Of a stretch of DNA of 64,000 nucleotides, positions 40,226-49,277 are shown piece after piece (position 1 is the first letter of the stretch; every line of letters starts with the position of its first letter). This stretch comes from Haematococcus lacustris (Eukaryota > Chlorophyta > Chlorophyceae > Chlamydomonadales > Haematococcaceae). Made by a program: the position numbers and the translations under genes. The DNA lies in NCBI GenBank assembly GCA_030144725.1, contig JASKMD010000019.1, positions 5,613,105-5,677,104 on the forward strand, read 5' to 3'. A model generated the notes under the pieces. That model ran no database searches. It was not told the origin of the DNA and was given only the letters and a program-made list of their open reading frames with translations.

Positions 40226-43200
40226 GCAGCCTGACCTTGTCCACAGTCACGACCTCACAGCCATTGCCCTGCACCAGCTCCTCGAACCCGCCCATGACCT
40301 GCACACCAGCCAGGGGGGACCTAGCAGCAGACACAGCGTCTCTGAAGAAAGCAATACACTGTAGGATGACAGACAAGGACAGACAAGCCTGAAGGTACCT
40401 ACCACTAGGCACACCCCCTTGTCCTCCCCTTTCACCCCCCTCTCGCCCCCTTACACCCCTCCCCTCCCCTCCCCTTCCCACCCTCCTCTACCCTTCCCAC
40501 CTCATGTCTCATGAGCTTGTAGGGGCAGTGGCATTGTCACACCAAGCCTACACCCTCCCACACTGCCCTGCCAACACCCTCACTGCCCTGCCCCTCCGTG
40601 CCTCACCCTCGTGGGGTCGATGTCATGTCCACCATGCTCATGTCCACCATGCTCATGTACACCATGCTCATGTACACCATGCTCATGTCCACCATGCTCA
40701 TGTCCACCATGCTCATGTCCACCATGCTCATGTCCATCATGTGCTACTGGGGCCTCTGATGCCTAACTTCACTTTATCACATCTTTTGTGCCCAGTCTCT
40801 GTCTAGGTGTGACCGAACCCCTTCTCACTCTCACCCTGCCATATCCCATGTCATGTTCCCCTCCACCTTCATGCATGTCACACCTTTTTGTATTCATCCT
40901 GCCAATCGGCCCATGCAGCCTCAGGGTCAGCCAGCACTGCGGCAAAGCGGGGCAGGAAGTGAGCGAACTTGTCCTCACAGTCCTTTGTCTCATAGGGGGC
41001 AGAGAACAGGCGCCGCTCCAGTGTGTTGAGCCAGCAGCAGAGCTTGAGGGCGGTCAGCGCCTCCCTGCATCACAACAGCACCTTAGGCCTTGGGAGGAGT
41101 TATTATTCTGTAATTATTATTCTGGAGAAGAACCACAACTTGCCCGCCAGCACGCCATGGCCCTGCCATGCATGCCATGTGAAAGGCACAAAGCACATCG
41201 TGCATGGTGCATGGCCTCACGCATGGTGCATGGCCTCATGCAGGCCAGGAGGCGGGGGGAGGGTGGTGAGAGGGGTAGGTTGTCTGACTGGTGACCTAGG
41301 GGTCCTACACGGCACTGCCTGGGGCACACTGAGCCAATTGGCACATTGTGGGCAGGTTTTGTCCATGGGCCCAGTATTGAAGGGGAGGTGGATTGCTTGC
41401 AATGGATCAGGTTTGCAGCGGGGATGTTTGCAGCTGTAGAGGGTGACCTGACGAAGCTGTAGAGATGAAGCTGTAGTGGAGGCAGAGTCCCCATAGGCAA
41501 CACCCCTAAACACTCTGATGCATGAAGGGGTTGTTCCTGCATGTCAAGCTTCATGTGGTACTTGTTGCGCAGGACACTGCTGACCTGTTTAAGAGCGGCG
41601 GTAATCACTAGGGTTTTCAAAACCCGCGTTATATTAGTTATGTTTACTATTCCTGGCCAGGTATTTAAATACCCGGGTGATTTCTATTAAATATGTTTGT
41701 CTATTCCTGGTCAGGAAGGCCCTGTGCACTGGCAGTGGGAGAGGGAGTGAAGGGGCAGGTGAGCCAAGGTGCTCTGGTCCAGTAGCCACCATGTCATAGG
41801 GCCGGCTAGTCAGGCATTGAAAGGGCACATCTCATGTCTTATGTCACACCTGATGCTGGTCACACCATCCATGTGACCATAGCGGGCAATCAGGTCAGGC
41901 GCCAGGCAGCCCTCTCTGAAGTCTCCAATGCGCGCCATGTGACGTAGCACTGCATGCAAGGCCAGTCACACTCGATTGCAAGGCAAATCACACATGAGCC
42001 ACATGGGAGGGCCTACATCACCGCATGACAGCAATCATGTTCTTACGGCAGAAGAAACTGAACAACAGCCACATCCCATACATAGGCAGTACCATCACAT
42101 CCCATACATAGGCAGTACCAAGTGATACATACCAGGTCACATACCAGGTCAAAGGAATGAGTGATGACTGGGTGAGGGTGTGATGAATGCTTTTTGCACC
42201 CAGACATTTGAAGTCAGGCGCATGGCCTACCCCCACCTGGCTCATGACGCAGGGCTTGCTGGCGGTTTGTATAGCACCAGACCGACAGGAATGAGTCGAT
42301 GTCAAAATGGTTGGTGGTGACGAATGGCAGCTGGGAGCATGTCAGCAGCGGACTGCCCCAACCCCAGAAGTTGGCCTGCGGCAGCAGGCTCTCAGTGTGC
42401 ATCCACACAACGGGCCAGCAGAACATGGAGTTTGTGTGCATGCGTGCATGGGCCACATGGGGTCCACGACATGCACGCACGCCGCTGCTGTTGCTGCTGC
42501 TGAAGGTGATGGTGCTGCTGCTGCTGCGGGTGAAGTTGGGGGAGGGGGAGGGGGGGGGGGGGGGGAGCTGCAAAGGGGTCATACAGCGTGAGTGACATGT
42601 GAGCGACTGGCCAGCAAACTAAAACCAGGGTCTAGGTCAATGTCAGGGCCAAGTGCTTTGCCTTCCTGGCCCATCGACCTGCCTGGGAAGGGTTAGCCCG
42701 CCTCACCCCCTTCTCCCTAGTCCCCAGCCGCTGCAGCCAGACCAGGCAGGCGAGCTAGGCACCTGCCTCACCTACCCCTCCCAAGGTCCATGACTGCCAG
42801 GGCGACTCAAGCTGGTTGCCAGGGTTTCCTGACCCCGGCTATCCCCCTTCACCCCCTGACCCCCAGCTTACCTGGATGGCGGACAAAACCAGGCCAGTGC
42901 TGGTGTCGCTGGGTGAGAGGCCGGGGGGGTTGTTGCTGCCCTGCTCCAGGAGCGCAAGGGGGGAAGTGAGGGCAGCAATAGCCTGGGGCGGGGCGGGGCG
43001 GGGCGGGGCGGGGCGGGGCGGGGCGGGGCGGGGCGGGGCGGGGCGGGGCGGGGCGGGGCGGGGCGGGGCGGGGCGGGGCGGGGCGGGGCGGGGCGGGGCG
43101 GGGCGGGGCGGGGCGGGGCGGGGCGGGGCGGGGCGGGGCGGGGCGGGGCGGGGCGGGGCGGGGCGGGGCGGGGCGGGGCGGGGCGGGGCGGGGCGGGGCG

Positions 43201-43922
43201 GGGCGGGGCGGGGCGGGGCGGGGCGGGGCGGGGCGGGGCGGGGCGGGGCGGGGCGGGGCGGGGCGGGGCGGGGCGGGGCGGGGCGGGGCGGGGCGGGGCG
43301 GGGCGGGGCGGGGCGGGGCGGGGCGGGGCGGGGCGGGGCGGGGCGGGGCGGGGCGGGGCGGGGCGGGGCGGGGCGGGGCGGGGCGGGGCGGGGCGGGGCG
43401 GGGCGGGGCGGGGCGGGGCGGGGCGGGGCGGGGCGGGGCGGGGCGGGGCGGGGCGGGGCGGGGCGGGGCGGGGCGGGGCGGGGCGGGGCGGGGCGGGGCG
43501 GGGCGGGGCGGGGCGGGGCGGGGCGGGGCGGGGCGGGGCGGGGCGGGGCGGGGCGGGGCGGGGCGGGGCGGGGCGGGGCGGGGCGGGGCGGGGCGGGGCG
43601 GGGCGGGGCGGGGCGGGGCGGGGCGGGGCGGGGCGGGGCGGGGCGGGGCGGGGCGGGGCGGGGCGGGGCGGGGCGGGGCGGGGCGGGGCGGGGCGGGGCG
43701 GGGCGGGGCGGGGCGGGGCGGGGCGGGGCGGGGCGGGGCGGGGCGGGGCGGGGCGGGGCGGGGCGGGGCGGGGCGGGGCGGGGCGGGGCGGGGCGGGGCG
43801 GGGCGGGACCTGCCTTGTGGTGTGACAGAGTGATGTACTGCCTGGGCGCTGTGCAGTCCACCACCACACATTCAGCCGGGTCCTGGGTGCTGGGTGAGAA
43901 AGGAGTGTAGCCAAACACAGTG
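38730..43922 (-). CDS. uncharacterised protein resembling the bacterial DUF6687 family
   Basis: Exons (minus): 43922-43814, 42982-42872, 42375-42237, 41949-41850, 41064-40884, 40358-40236, 39834-39731, 39503-39343 and 38821-38730. All phases agree (about 372 residues plus an unresolved N-terminus, since an in-frame stop precedes 43922). Blocks: CVVVDCTAPRQYITLSHHK, DTSTGLVLSAIQ, VTTNHFDIDSFLSVW, MARIGDFREG, FLPRFAAVLADPEAAWADWQ, HYYSLFSHTHGADVVLMMF, RYEVECKYTQYVHVHTRPVW and RLDLSALALVLNQLE. By memory these match the VVVDG...LTLSHWP, NNHFDEDGLVSVF, GDFG and RYELRYRYE...RPRPRVDL motifs of DUF6687. Function unknown. The first intron shown needs a GC donor and is nearly all (GGGGC)n. The last residues and stop lie at the edge of a TIR element. 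Confidence 0.75.
38903..38968. repeat. TTGCATGACC tandem repeat
   Basis: About five units of roughly 13 bp (GCTTGCATGACCT) in the DUF6687-like gene's last intron. Confidence 0.8.
40100..40224. repeat. (CTG)n array with CCG/TTG interruptions
   Basis: About 41 CTG units with a few interruptions, starting 12 bp beyond the exon end at 40236 inside an intron of the DUF6687-like gene. Poly-Cys, Leu and Ser ORFs are artefacts. Confidence 0.95.
40618..40738. repeat. 15-bp tandem repeat CATGTCCACCATGCT
   Basis: Eight units of CATGTCCACCATGCT with TCC/TAC variants, in the intron between exons 41064-40884 and 40358-40236. The HHAHV ORF is an artefact. Confidence 0.93.
42985..43806. repeat. (GGGGC)n pentamer array, about 164 units
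   Basis: Uninterrupted GGGGC over 820 bp. It begins at the acceptor (42983-42985) and ends 7 bp from the donor (43813) of a DUF6687-like gene intron. It is open in all six frames, so PAPPR and GAGRG ORFs are artefacts. Confidence 0.97.
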
Positions 43923-44109
43923 CTGCGCAACGGTTTTCAATGTAGCTGGGGTAAGACATGTGGTTAGGGTTAGCGTAGCTGGAGGCAAGCGTGGGTCATA
44001 AGGGGGGGCAGGGCAGTAGTAGACTTGTCGCTGGTGCTAGACTAGGGGTGAAAGCTGGTGCTGGAGCTGCGTTTCCGCTTAGCACGGACGTCTACTGGGC
44101 GCATGGCGC

Positions 44110-44259
44110 TCACCGCAGGCGTGAGCGTCGGTACAAAATAACCGCGGCAGCTAGGACGAACACAGCAGCAAGGGCTCCGAGGGCGAAGGGCCCCAAATGC
44201 CCAACCTGGTGGGCGTTGGTCAGAGGCAACACCCCATCAGGCGCTCGAAAGAAGCGCAT
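44110..44259 (-). CDS. candidate 49-residue membrane peptide or C-terminal exon
   Basis: ATG at 44259 to TGA at 44110. After a polar N-terminus comes a hydrophobic stretch (FALGALAAVFVLAAAVILY) ending in the basic tail RRSRLR, typical of a single C-terminal transmembrane anchor. It could be a small gene or the last exon of a gene whose upstream exons I cannot identify (possibly including 45093-45263). No homologue recognised. Confidence 0.3.
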   Translation of the reverse strand: MRFFRAPDGVLPLTNAHQVGHLGPFALGALAAVFVLAAAVILYRRSRLR

Positions 44260-45092
44260 CGCGCTCCCTCACCCTTTTGTGCCGGGATCGCTCCGCATGC
44301 TCTTCTGCATGACGAATGTTACCTCGTGTGTAAATTTGCAAGAACTAGGAACAAAGAGAACTAGAAACAGAAAGACATAGGTAGGCACGGCTCTGGTGTG
44401 TCTTATGGGTTAGGACGTTGGAGCTATACATGCTTCTCTCTAGTGCCTACTGTAGTTTGTTGACGATTGTTACACCGTGCAAGTCGTCAGCCGCTAGGCT
44501 GCTTGGCAGCCCTCTGCCTCTATGTGTTCGCAAATCCCTGCTTTCACTTCCCTATTCCGGGCTGTTTGTTGTGCTTGTTGCCCCGCTCACAATGTGGGCC
44601 AACTGAGTCCGTGGTTGAGCAGGGCCGGGTTAGCCAGCCCTGACGGCACTCCACACAGCCCAATAACACCATCTGAGTCGGGCCACTATTGCCCACTAGT
44701 ATTCCCGCTAGTGGCTGCTAGTGGCCACTACTGGTCCGGCTCAAATGGAGGTGAGGGATAAATTATTAAAACAATCAGTTTGTGATTGAACATGGAGTTG
44801 CAAAACAACTATTTCTCATCAGAGCCTATCATAGGCCCTATGCCCCTCGTAGATTAGATCGGTGATCTGTGACGCAAATGACGTTGATGCAGCCAGGAAT
44901 GATACTAAAACATGCTCTCATGAACGAGATGCAAATTGCATCATGCATTGCCCTCTTGATGCAGGTATAAGTCGCGGTTGAACAGACGTTGTCCACGGAT
45001 GCTTCTACAGCTGCTCGGGCTGGCTCCAGTTAGCAAGGCAAGGCCAAACACATAGATGAGTTGGGCTGGGGCACTTCTTCAATAGTTGTGTT

Positions 45093-45263
45093 TCAACATG
45101 GTAGGGGCTTTCCCGACGGCCATGTCACGCCTTGCACGGGCGCTAGTAGCCCCAGCACCTCTGCGGCCACCCGCGACTCCTGCGCCTCATTCTCATTAGC
45201 TTGCTGCCCCAAGGCTTGCAGCGTGGTAGCGATGTTGGTGTCGACAAGCTCCGCCGACGCCAT
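45093..45263 (-). CDS. candidate 56-residue ORF or first exon
   Basis: ATG at 45263 with an amphipathic, Ala/Glu/Gln-rich helix-like sequence (ATTLQALGQQANENEAQ) and a stop at 45093. GC-AG or GT sites near its 3' end could splice it. No family recognised; it might pair with the membrane-anchor ORF at 44110-44259. Confidence 0.25.
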   Translation of the reverse strand: MASAELVDTNIATTLQALGQQANENEAQESRVAAEVLGLLAPVQGVTWPSGKPLPC

Positions 45264-45364
45264 GCCTGTAGTGGGGATGTCAGTCCAAGACCACTTGCCT
45301 ATACTTGTTATACTTGTTTAGTGTGACCAGCTTTGCTTAGGCTGCGTGGTGCACCTGTGAAGTT

Positions 45365-45506
45365 GGCACGGCTGTGCCCCTTCACAGGTATGGTGTCGTT
45401 CTATCTGTTGCACGTAGGGCGTCAGCCTCTAGTGCACCGCTTATGCATCTGTACTTGTGTTCTTCCTTCAACTAATGTAATAGGCACGGCTGTGCCCCTT
45501 CACAGG
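45365..45506. repeat. 24-bp direct repeat near the copia remnant's 5' end
   Basis: GGCACGGCTGTGCCCCTTCA plus CAGG occurs at 45365-45388 and again at 45483-45506. The second copy runs directly into GGTTATGGGCCCA, the same word that follows the leader of the copia at 61217. It probably belongs to the LTR or leader of the copia remnant. Confidence 0.6.
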
Positions 45507-45621
45507 TTATGGGCCCACCCACTTCAATGTGCGGGACTCCGGAAACCAGTTGGTGTGCACCAAGCCGTACCTCGTAAGACTCGCTTGGTGAGCGCACCGG
45601 TGAGCAGAGGAGGGTGCTAAG

Positions 45622-45959
45622 ATGCAGGCCGCAGCTGGGATAGCCAAGCTGAACGGGGACAACTGGTATCAGTGGGAATTTGATGTGCAGAACGCGCTAG
45701 TGTTATGCGGGCTAGATGCAGCTATTTGTGCGCCAGCGCCTGCGGCAGCCAGGGAGCAGTTGCACTGCTGAAGAACCCAGTGGAGTCCCAGCGCAGCAAG
45801 CACATAGCCGTCATGCACCACATGGCGCGCGAGCGTGTGTGGCGAGGCGAAGTGCAGTTCACCTACTGCCCCACGGCAGACATGGTGGCTGACGTGCTGA
45901 CCAAGGCGCTGCCTGGCAAGAAGTTTCTGGCATGCAAGGAAGGCATGGGAGTGGGCTAG
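45622..45959 (+). pseudogene. internally deleted Ty1/copia remnant (gag start joined to RNase H end)
   Basis: An ATG at 45622 opens a copia gag N-terminus ([18 protein letters not shown]). After about 50 codons the frame stops, and another frame continues with the C-terminal end of copia RNase H ([20 protein letters not shown], then [14 protein letters not shown]) to a TAG at 45957-45959. Protease, integrase and reverse transcriptase are missing, so nearly the whole gag-pol has been deleted. Confidence 0.8.
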
Positions 45960-46109
45960 GGTCAGCCTGGTGGGACAGGCCAGCTTATGCTGTGAGAAGA
46001 AGAAGAAGAAGAAGACTACTCCGGTATTCACCGGCGTGCATTAAGGGAGGAGCTACCGCCTGGGGCGCGGCCTGCTCCCACCGATCAGGCCAAAAGAGAG
46101 ACGACCCCC

Positions 46110-47467
46110 CTACCCTCCTTCCCTCTTAGCAGCCCTGAGTCTGTAGCTTGTCTTTGCAATGGAGTGGGCTGTCTCCACCGCGTGTCTTGTTAACTTGTGT
46201 AAAAGTTTAGTAGTGTTATCTTGTGAGACCCCCAAGGCCAGGAGGTGTTGCCGTGTGTGTGCTTCATACGTTATGCCCCCTATGCCCAGGAGGATTGGTC
46301 TAATCTCCACCATGTGGTTTTCCTTGCGTATGGTTTGAGCTAGATGGGTGTGTTGGTTGAGTGCCTTGTCTAATTGATCCGTCCACCTTGAGTCCGAGCA
46401 GTATTTGATTTCTATGATGATGACCCGCTTGATGGCTTTGACACGTTTGCCCGTCTTCGTTGTTGGCGTCACCATGAGAATGTCTGGTCTGGTGGTGTTT
46501 TTGGTTGCTGCTGTCTTCAGTCCGAGTGCTCGAAGTGTTGTGTGTAGTGTGTCGTTAGGGAGGTCAAGGTCTTCTTTTGCGCCTTTCTCCCAGCTGCCGG
46601 TGTCCGCGAAGCTGATGTAGCCGCCTAGGGTACCCTTGCTTATGGCTTTAGCGATGAGGCGACCGGCCCCGTTATGCCTTTCTTGCACCATCGGTAGTGT
46701 CTCGCTGCAGCCCGAGAGGAGGTGAGTGGCACTGTCGGCTTCCCCGCAGAGTGGGCACCGGTCGTCGGTCGCCCGTTTCCAGCGCATGGCCAGCTTTTGA
46801 TTATAGAGCCCGCCGGTACGGTAGAGAAGGGCGGTTCGTTGCGCGGGTATGGAGATGTTCGTGTCGGTCATCACCCTTTCGCCTGCTCCTTTTGCCGCTG
46901 CTTTGGTGATCTCCTGGGACATCTGGTAGTAGACACTGTCTTGATTGGCGAGACCGAGGCTGTGCTTGCGGTGCATGTGTGCTCGCACGCTTTGGCGGCA
47001 ATCCGGCAATGGGGCGGGGAATTCGCCGTCGGCTTCGTTGCTGAGCCAGGTGTTGGTCTCTTTCCGTGTGGTAGGGCGGTAGGCCGGGGTGTTGGCAAGC
47101 TCTGGGTGTAGCGCCGCGTGCTTGGCGAGGGCATCGGCGCCTTCGTTGCCGATAATTCCCGAGTGGGCCCGGACTTTGTAGAAGTGGATCGTGACGGGGC
47201 TATCGATGATGAGGGTAGCGATAGCGGTCAGGATGTCGTTGTGCCTGTGTGTGATGAGCGACATCGGGTTAGCGAGGGCTCGGCGGATCTGGTAGATAGA
47301 GCAGAGGCTGTCGGTGGCGATGCGTTTGGCCCCCGCTGTGAGTGCCGCGTGTATCGCCGTCAGTTCCGCCTTGTTGATGGTGTTGCTTTCTGGGTCGTCC
47401 AGGGTGACGGTGATGAGGACGTTGGTCTCCGGGATGTAGACCCCCGCCCCGACGCTCGCTGGGGCTG
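46110..47467 (-). pseudogene. LINE ORF segment 3: RNase H, CCHC finger and nuclease-like C-terminus
   Basis: Contains most of an RNase H domain (INKAELTAIHAAL, RIATDSLCSIYQIRRA, VRAHSGIIGNEGADALAKHA) whose first strand (YTDGS) lies on the other side of the gypsy insertion. Then comes CPLCGEADSATHLLSGC (C-x2-C-x7-H-x4-C), and RPDILMV followed by VIIIEIKYC, which fits the D...ExK pattern of restriction-like nucleases. Stop TAG at 46110-46112. Translated upstream, the frame continues into gypsy LTR sequence, which is not part of the protein. Confidence 0.85.
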
Positions 47468-47704
47468 TGTAGCGTTCCGATTCTGCACTAAGCAGTCGGC
47501 CGCTAGTGTCACTGACGAAGTGTGATACAGGCAGGTTAAATGGTGGGCTGTATTGCCTACCCACCATTCGGGTTCGATCCCCGGGGGCCGTTCTATGTCC
47601 TGGCCTGGTTACGCTGAGACAGTCTGACACCTGTAACAGCTTCTAGCGTTGCATGGCGCTCACACGTTGAAAAGATTTAAGGCGCGCTCTTCCTGAACGC
47701 TACA
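47468..47704 (+). repeat. gypsy 5' LTR (237 bp)
   Basis: Starts TGTAGCGTTC and ends GAACGCTACA, a 10-bp perfect inverted terminus. Matches 53325-53561. Confidence 0.96.
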
Positions 47705-47705
47705 T

Positions 47706-47720
47706 TGGTTTCCGCAATCG
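47706..47720 (+). promoter_or_regulatory. gypsy primer-binding site
   Basis: TGGTTTCCGCAATCG begins one base after the 5' LTR. A leading TGG is what pairing with a tRNA 3' CCA end requires. The tRNA was not identified. The gag ATG follows immediately at 47721. Confidence 0.6.
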
Positions 47721-49277
47721 ATGACTCTCAACGCCGCAGACATGGCAGACGGTACTCCTACTGGAGAGACACCTGGCGCCGGCACATCCGCCGACCCAGA
47801 CAACTTCAGAGGTCTGCTAGCACTCGCTCGCACTGACCCCAACTTCCGCAGAGACCTGCAGGCAGCTCTGAACCCTGCGGGTACTTCTGCTAATCATTCC
47901 CGTCCTGGCACTGGCCCACTGGACGACGAACTTCTCAATGACGAGGAGGAGGTTGAGGATGAGGAGCCTGATGAAGATGAGGAAGAAGAGGACGAGGCTG
48001 AGCAGCTTCGCGAGGAACTGGCGGCTACCAGAATGGAGCTGAACTCGCTGCGCATACGCCAGAGGAACATGGACCGCGCTCTGTCTTCTCTGGCTGGTCA
48101 GGTGAGCCTAGTTCCTGGTAGATCGTCTTCCTATCAGGACAGGCTGTTTGGAATGCGCACGCCCTCTCCAAGCAGGTCAGGTACACGTCCTGCGTGTATT
48201 CCTGGCACTTATCTGTCTGCTGGTGGACGAGGTGGCGCTTTGCACCACCTCCTGTCCCCTGCTCCTACTTCTGTCCCGGCTGCCAAGGCTGTGCCTGGCC
48301 CAGACAAGTGGACAGATGCCTGCGCTAAATCAGTCCGCAGGGCTTCGGCCTTCTGCGATGACTTGGAGGCCCACTGTGCTCGCTATTCTTTGGACATTGT
48401 CTCTGTCTTCCCTGCCTTCCTATCTGGTGCAGCTCGCAATGCTTGGTACCCTTCGGTCCAGCAAGCTCATTTTGCGCAGACAGGTGTTGCTCCTCCCTGG
48501 CAGTTCTTACGTGCGTCGTTCCTTGAGTATACAGGGGATGATTTGCGGGATGACATGCTTGAGGCTCGCGACAGACTGCTCGACAGGTCGATCCGTATGG
48601 GTCCCAATTATCCTGAACTCTCTGAGTACCTCATTGCGTTTAGGAATAACCTGTTGACTGCTGGTGCGCAGTGCATGGACGAGTCCCTCCTGGTCAATCT
48701 GTTTGTCACTGGGCTTTCTCCCAGCCTGCGTGAGACTGTCTTGAAGGACATTGTCCCCTTGCAGAACCCTACATTGACCCAGGCAATTGATTCTGCCAGG
48801 CAGGCACAGCGTAATGCTGTGTTCCTGGCCGGTGCAGTCAGTTCTAAGCGCCATGTGGCTGCTGTGCAGGGTCGTGCCATCACCGAACAAGCTGAGCATG
48901 AGATCAATGACGCCAACAGAACACTGGGTCTTGCTGGTCGTCAGGCTACTACTGCTGCTCCTCGTCCTGCTGGCCGCACTGCGCCCAGGCGTGGTGGCAT
49001 GCGGCCTGGGCCACCCCCTGCTGCTGCTGGCAAGAAGGCTGGTGCTGCTGCTGCTGCCACGGCTGTCAAGCCTGGCCAGTATTGCCACCACTGTTATTCT
49101 CCTGATCACCTGAAGCCCCAGTGCCCTTGGAAGCACCTGCCTGCCAAGCAGGCCCGTGAACAGTCAGGCTACTCTAGGCCACCTCCTGGGGCCAATGTGC
49201 CTCAGAAGCGCAGCCGCCCAGATGATGATGATAAGGGGCAGGGCAAGGGCAAGCTGGCCTCTGCCAACGCCAAATAG
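47721..49277 (+). CDS. gag: gypsy Gag polyprotein
   Basis: 518 residues. An acidic stretch (residues about 74-95) is followed by a helical segment, a retrotransposon gag core (WQFLRASFLEYTGDD, LSPSLRETVLKDI) and a basic Pro/Ala-rich tail with one zinc knuckle, CHHCYSPDHLKPQC (C-x2-C-x4-H-x4-C), near residue 455. It forms the virus-like particle and binds the RNA. Either ATG at 47721 or 47742 could start it. The frame ends with a single TAG (49275-49277), and the same frame is open straight into pol. Confidence 0.93.
   Translation: MTLNAADMADGTPTGETPGAGTSADPDNFRGLLALARTDPNFRRDLQAALNPAGTSANHSRPGTGPLDDELLNDEEEVEDEEPDEDEEEEDEAEQLREELAATRMELNSLRIRQRNMDRALSSLAGQVSLVPGRSSSYQDRLFGMRTPSPSRSGTRPACIPGTYLSAGGRGGALHHLLSPAPTSVPAAKAVPGPDKWTDACAKSVRRASAFCDDLEAHCARYSLDIVSVFPAFLSGAARNAWYPSVQQAHFAQTGVAPPWQFLRASFLEYTGDDLRDDMLEARDRLLDRSIRMGPNYPELSEYLIAFRNNLLTAGAQCMDESLLVNLFVTGLSPSLRETVLKDIVPLQNPTLTQAIDSARQAQRNAVFLAGAVSSKRHVAAVQGRAITEQAEHEINDANRTLGLAGRQATTAAPRPAGRTAPRRGGMRPGPPPAAAGKKAGAAAAATAVKPGQYCHHCYSPDHLKPQCPWKHLPAKQAREQSGYSRPPPGANVPQKRSRPDDDDKGQGKGKLASANAK

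Noticed and set aside
42816..43959. PAPPR / GAGRG ORFs of 340-364 residues on both strands
   Set aside because: Translation of the GGGGC array. The coding exons are only 43922-43814 and 42982-42872 on the minus strand.
47590..47610. GGTTCGATCCC box (tRNA T-loop-like) inside both gypsy LTRs
   Set aside because: It resembles a polymerase III B box, but no matching A box, cloverleaf or discriminator could be built around it. Probably chance or primer-related.
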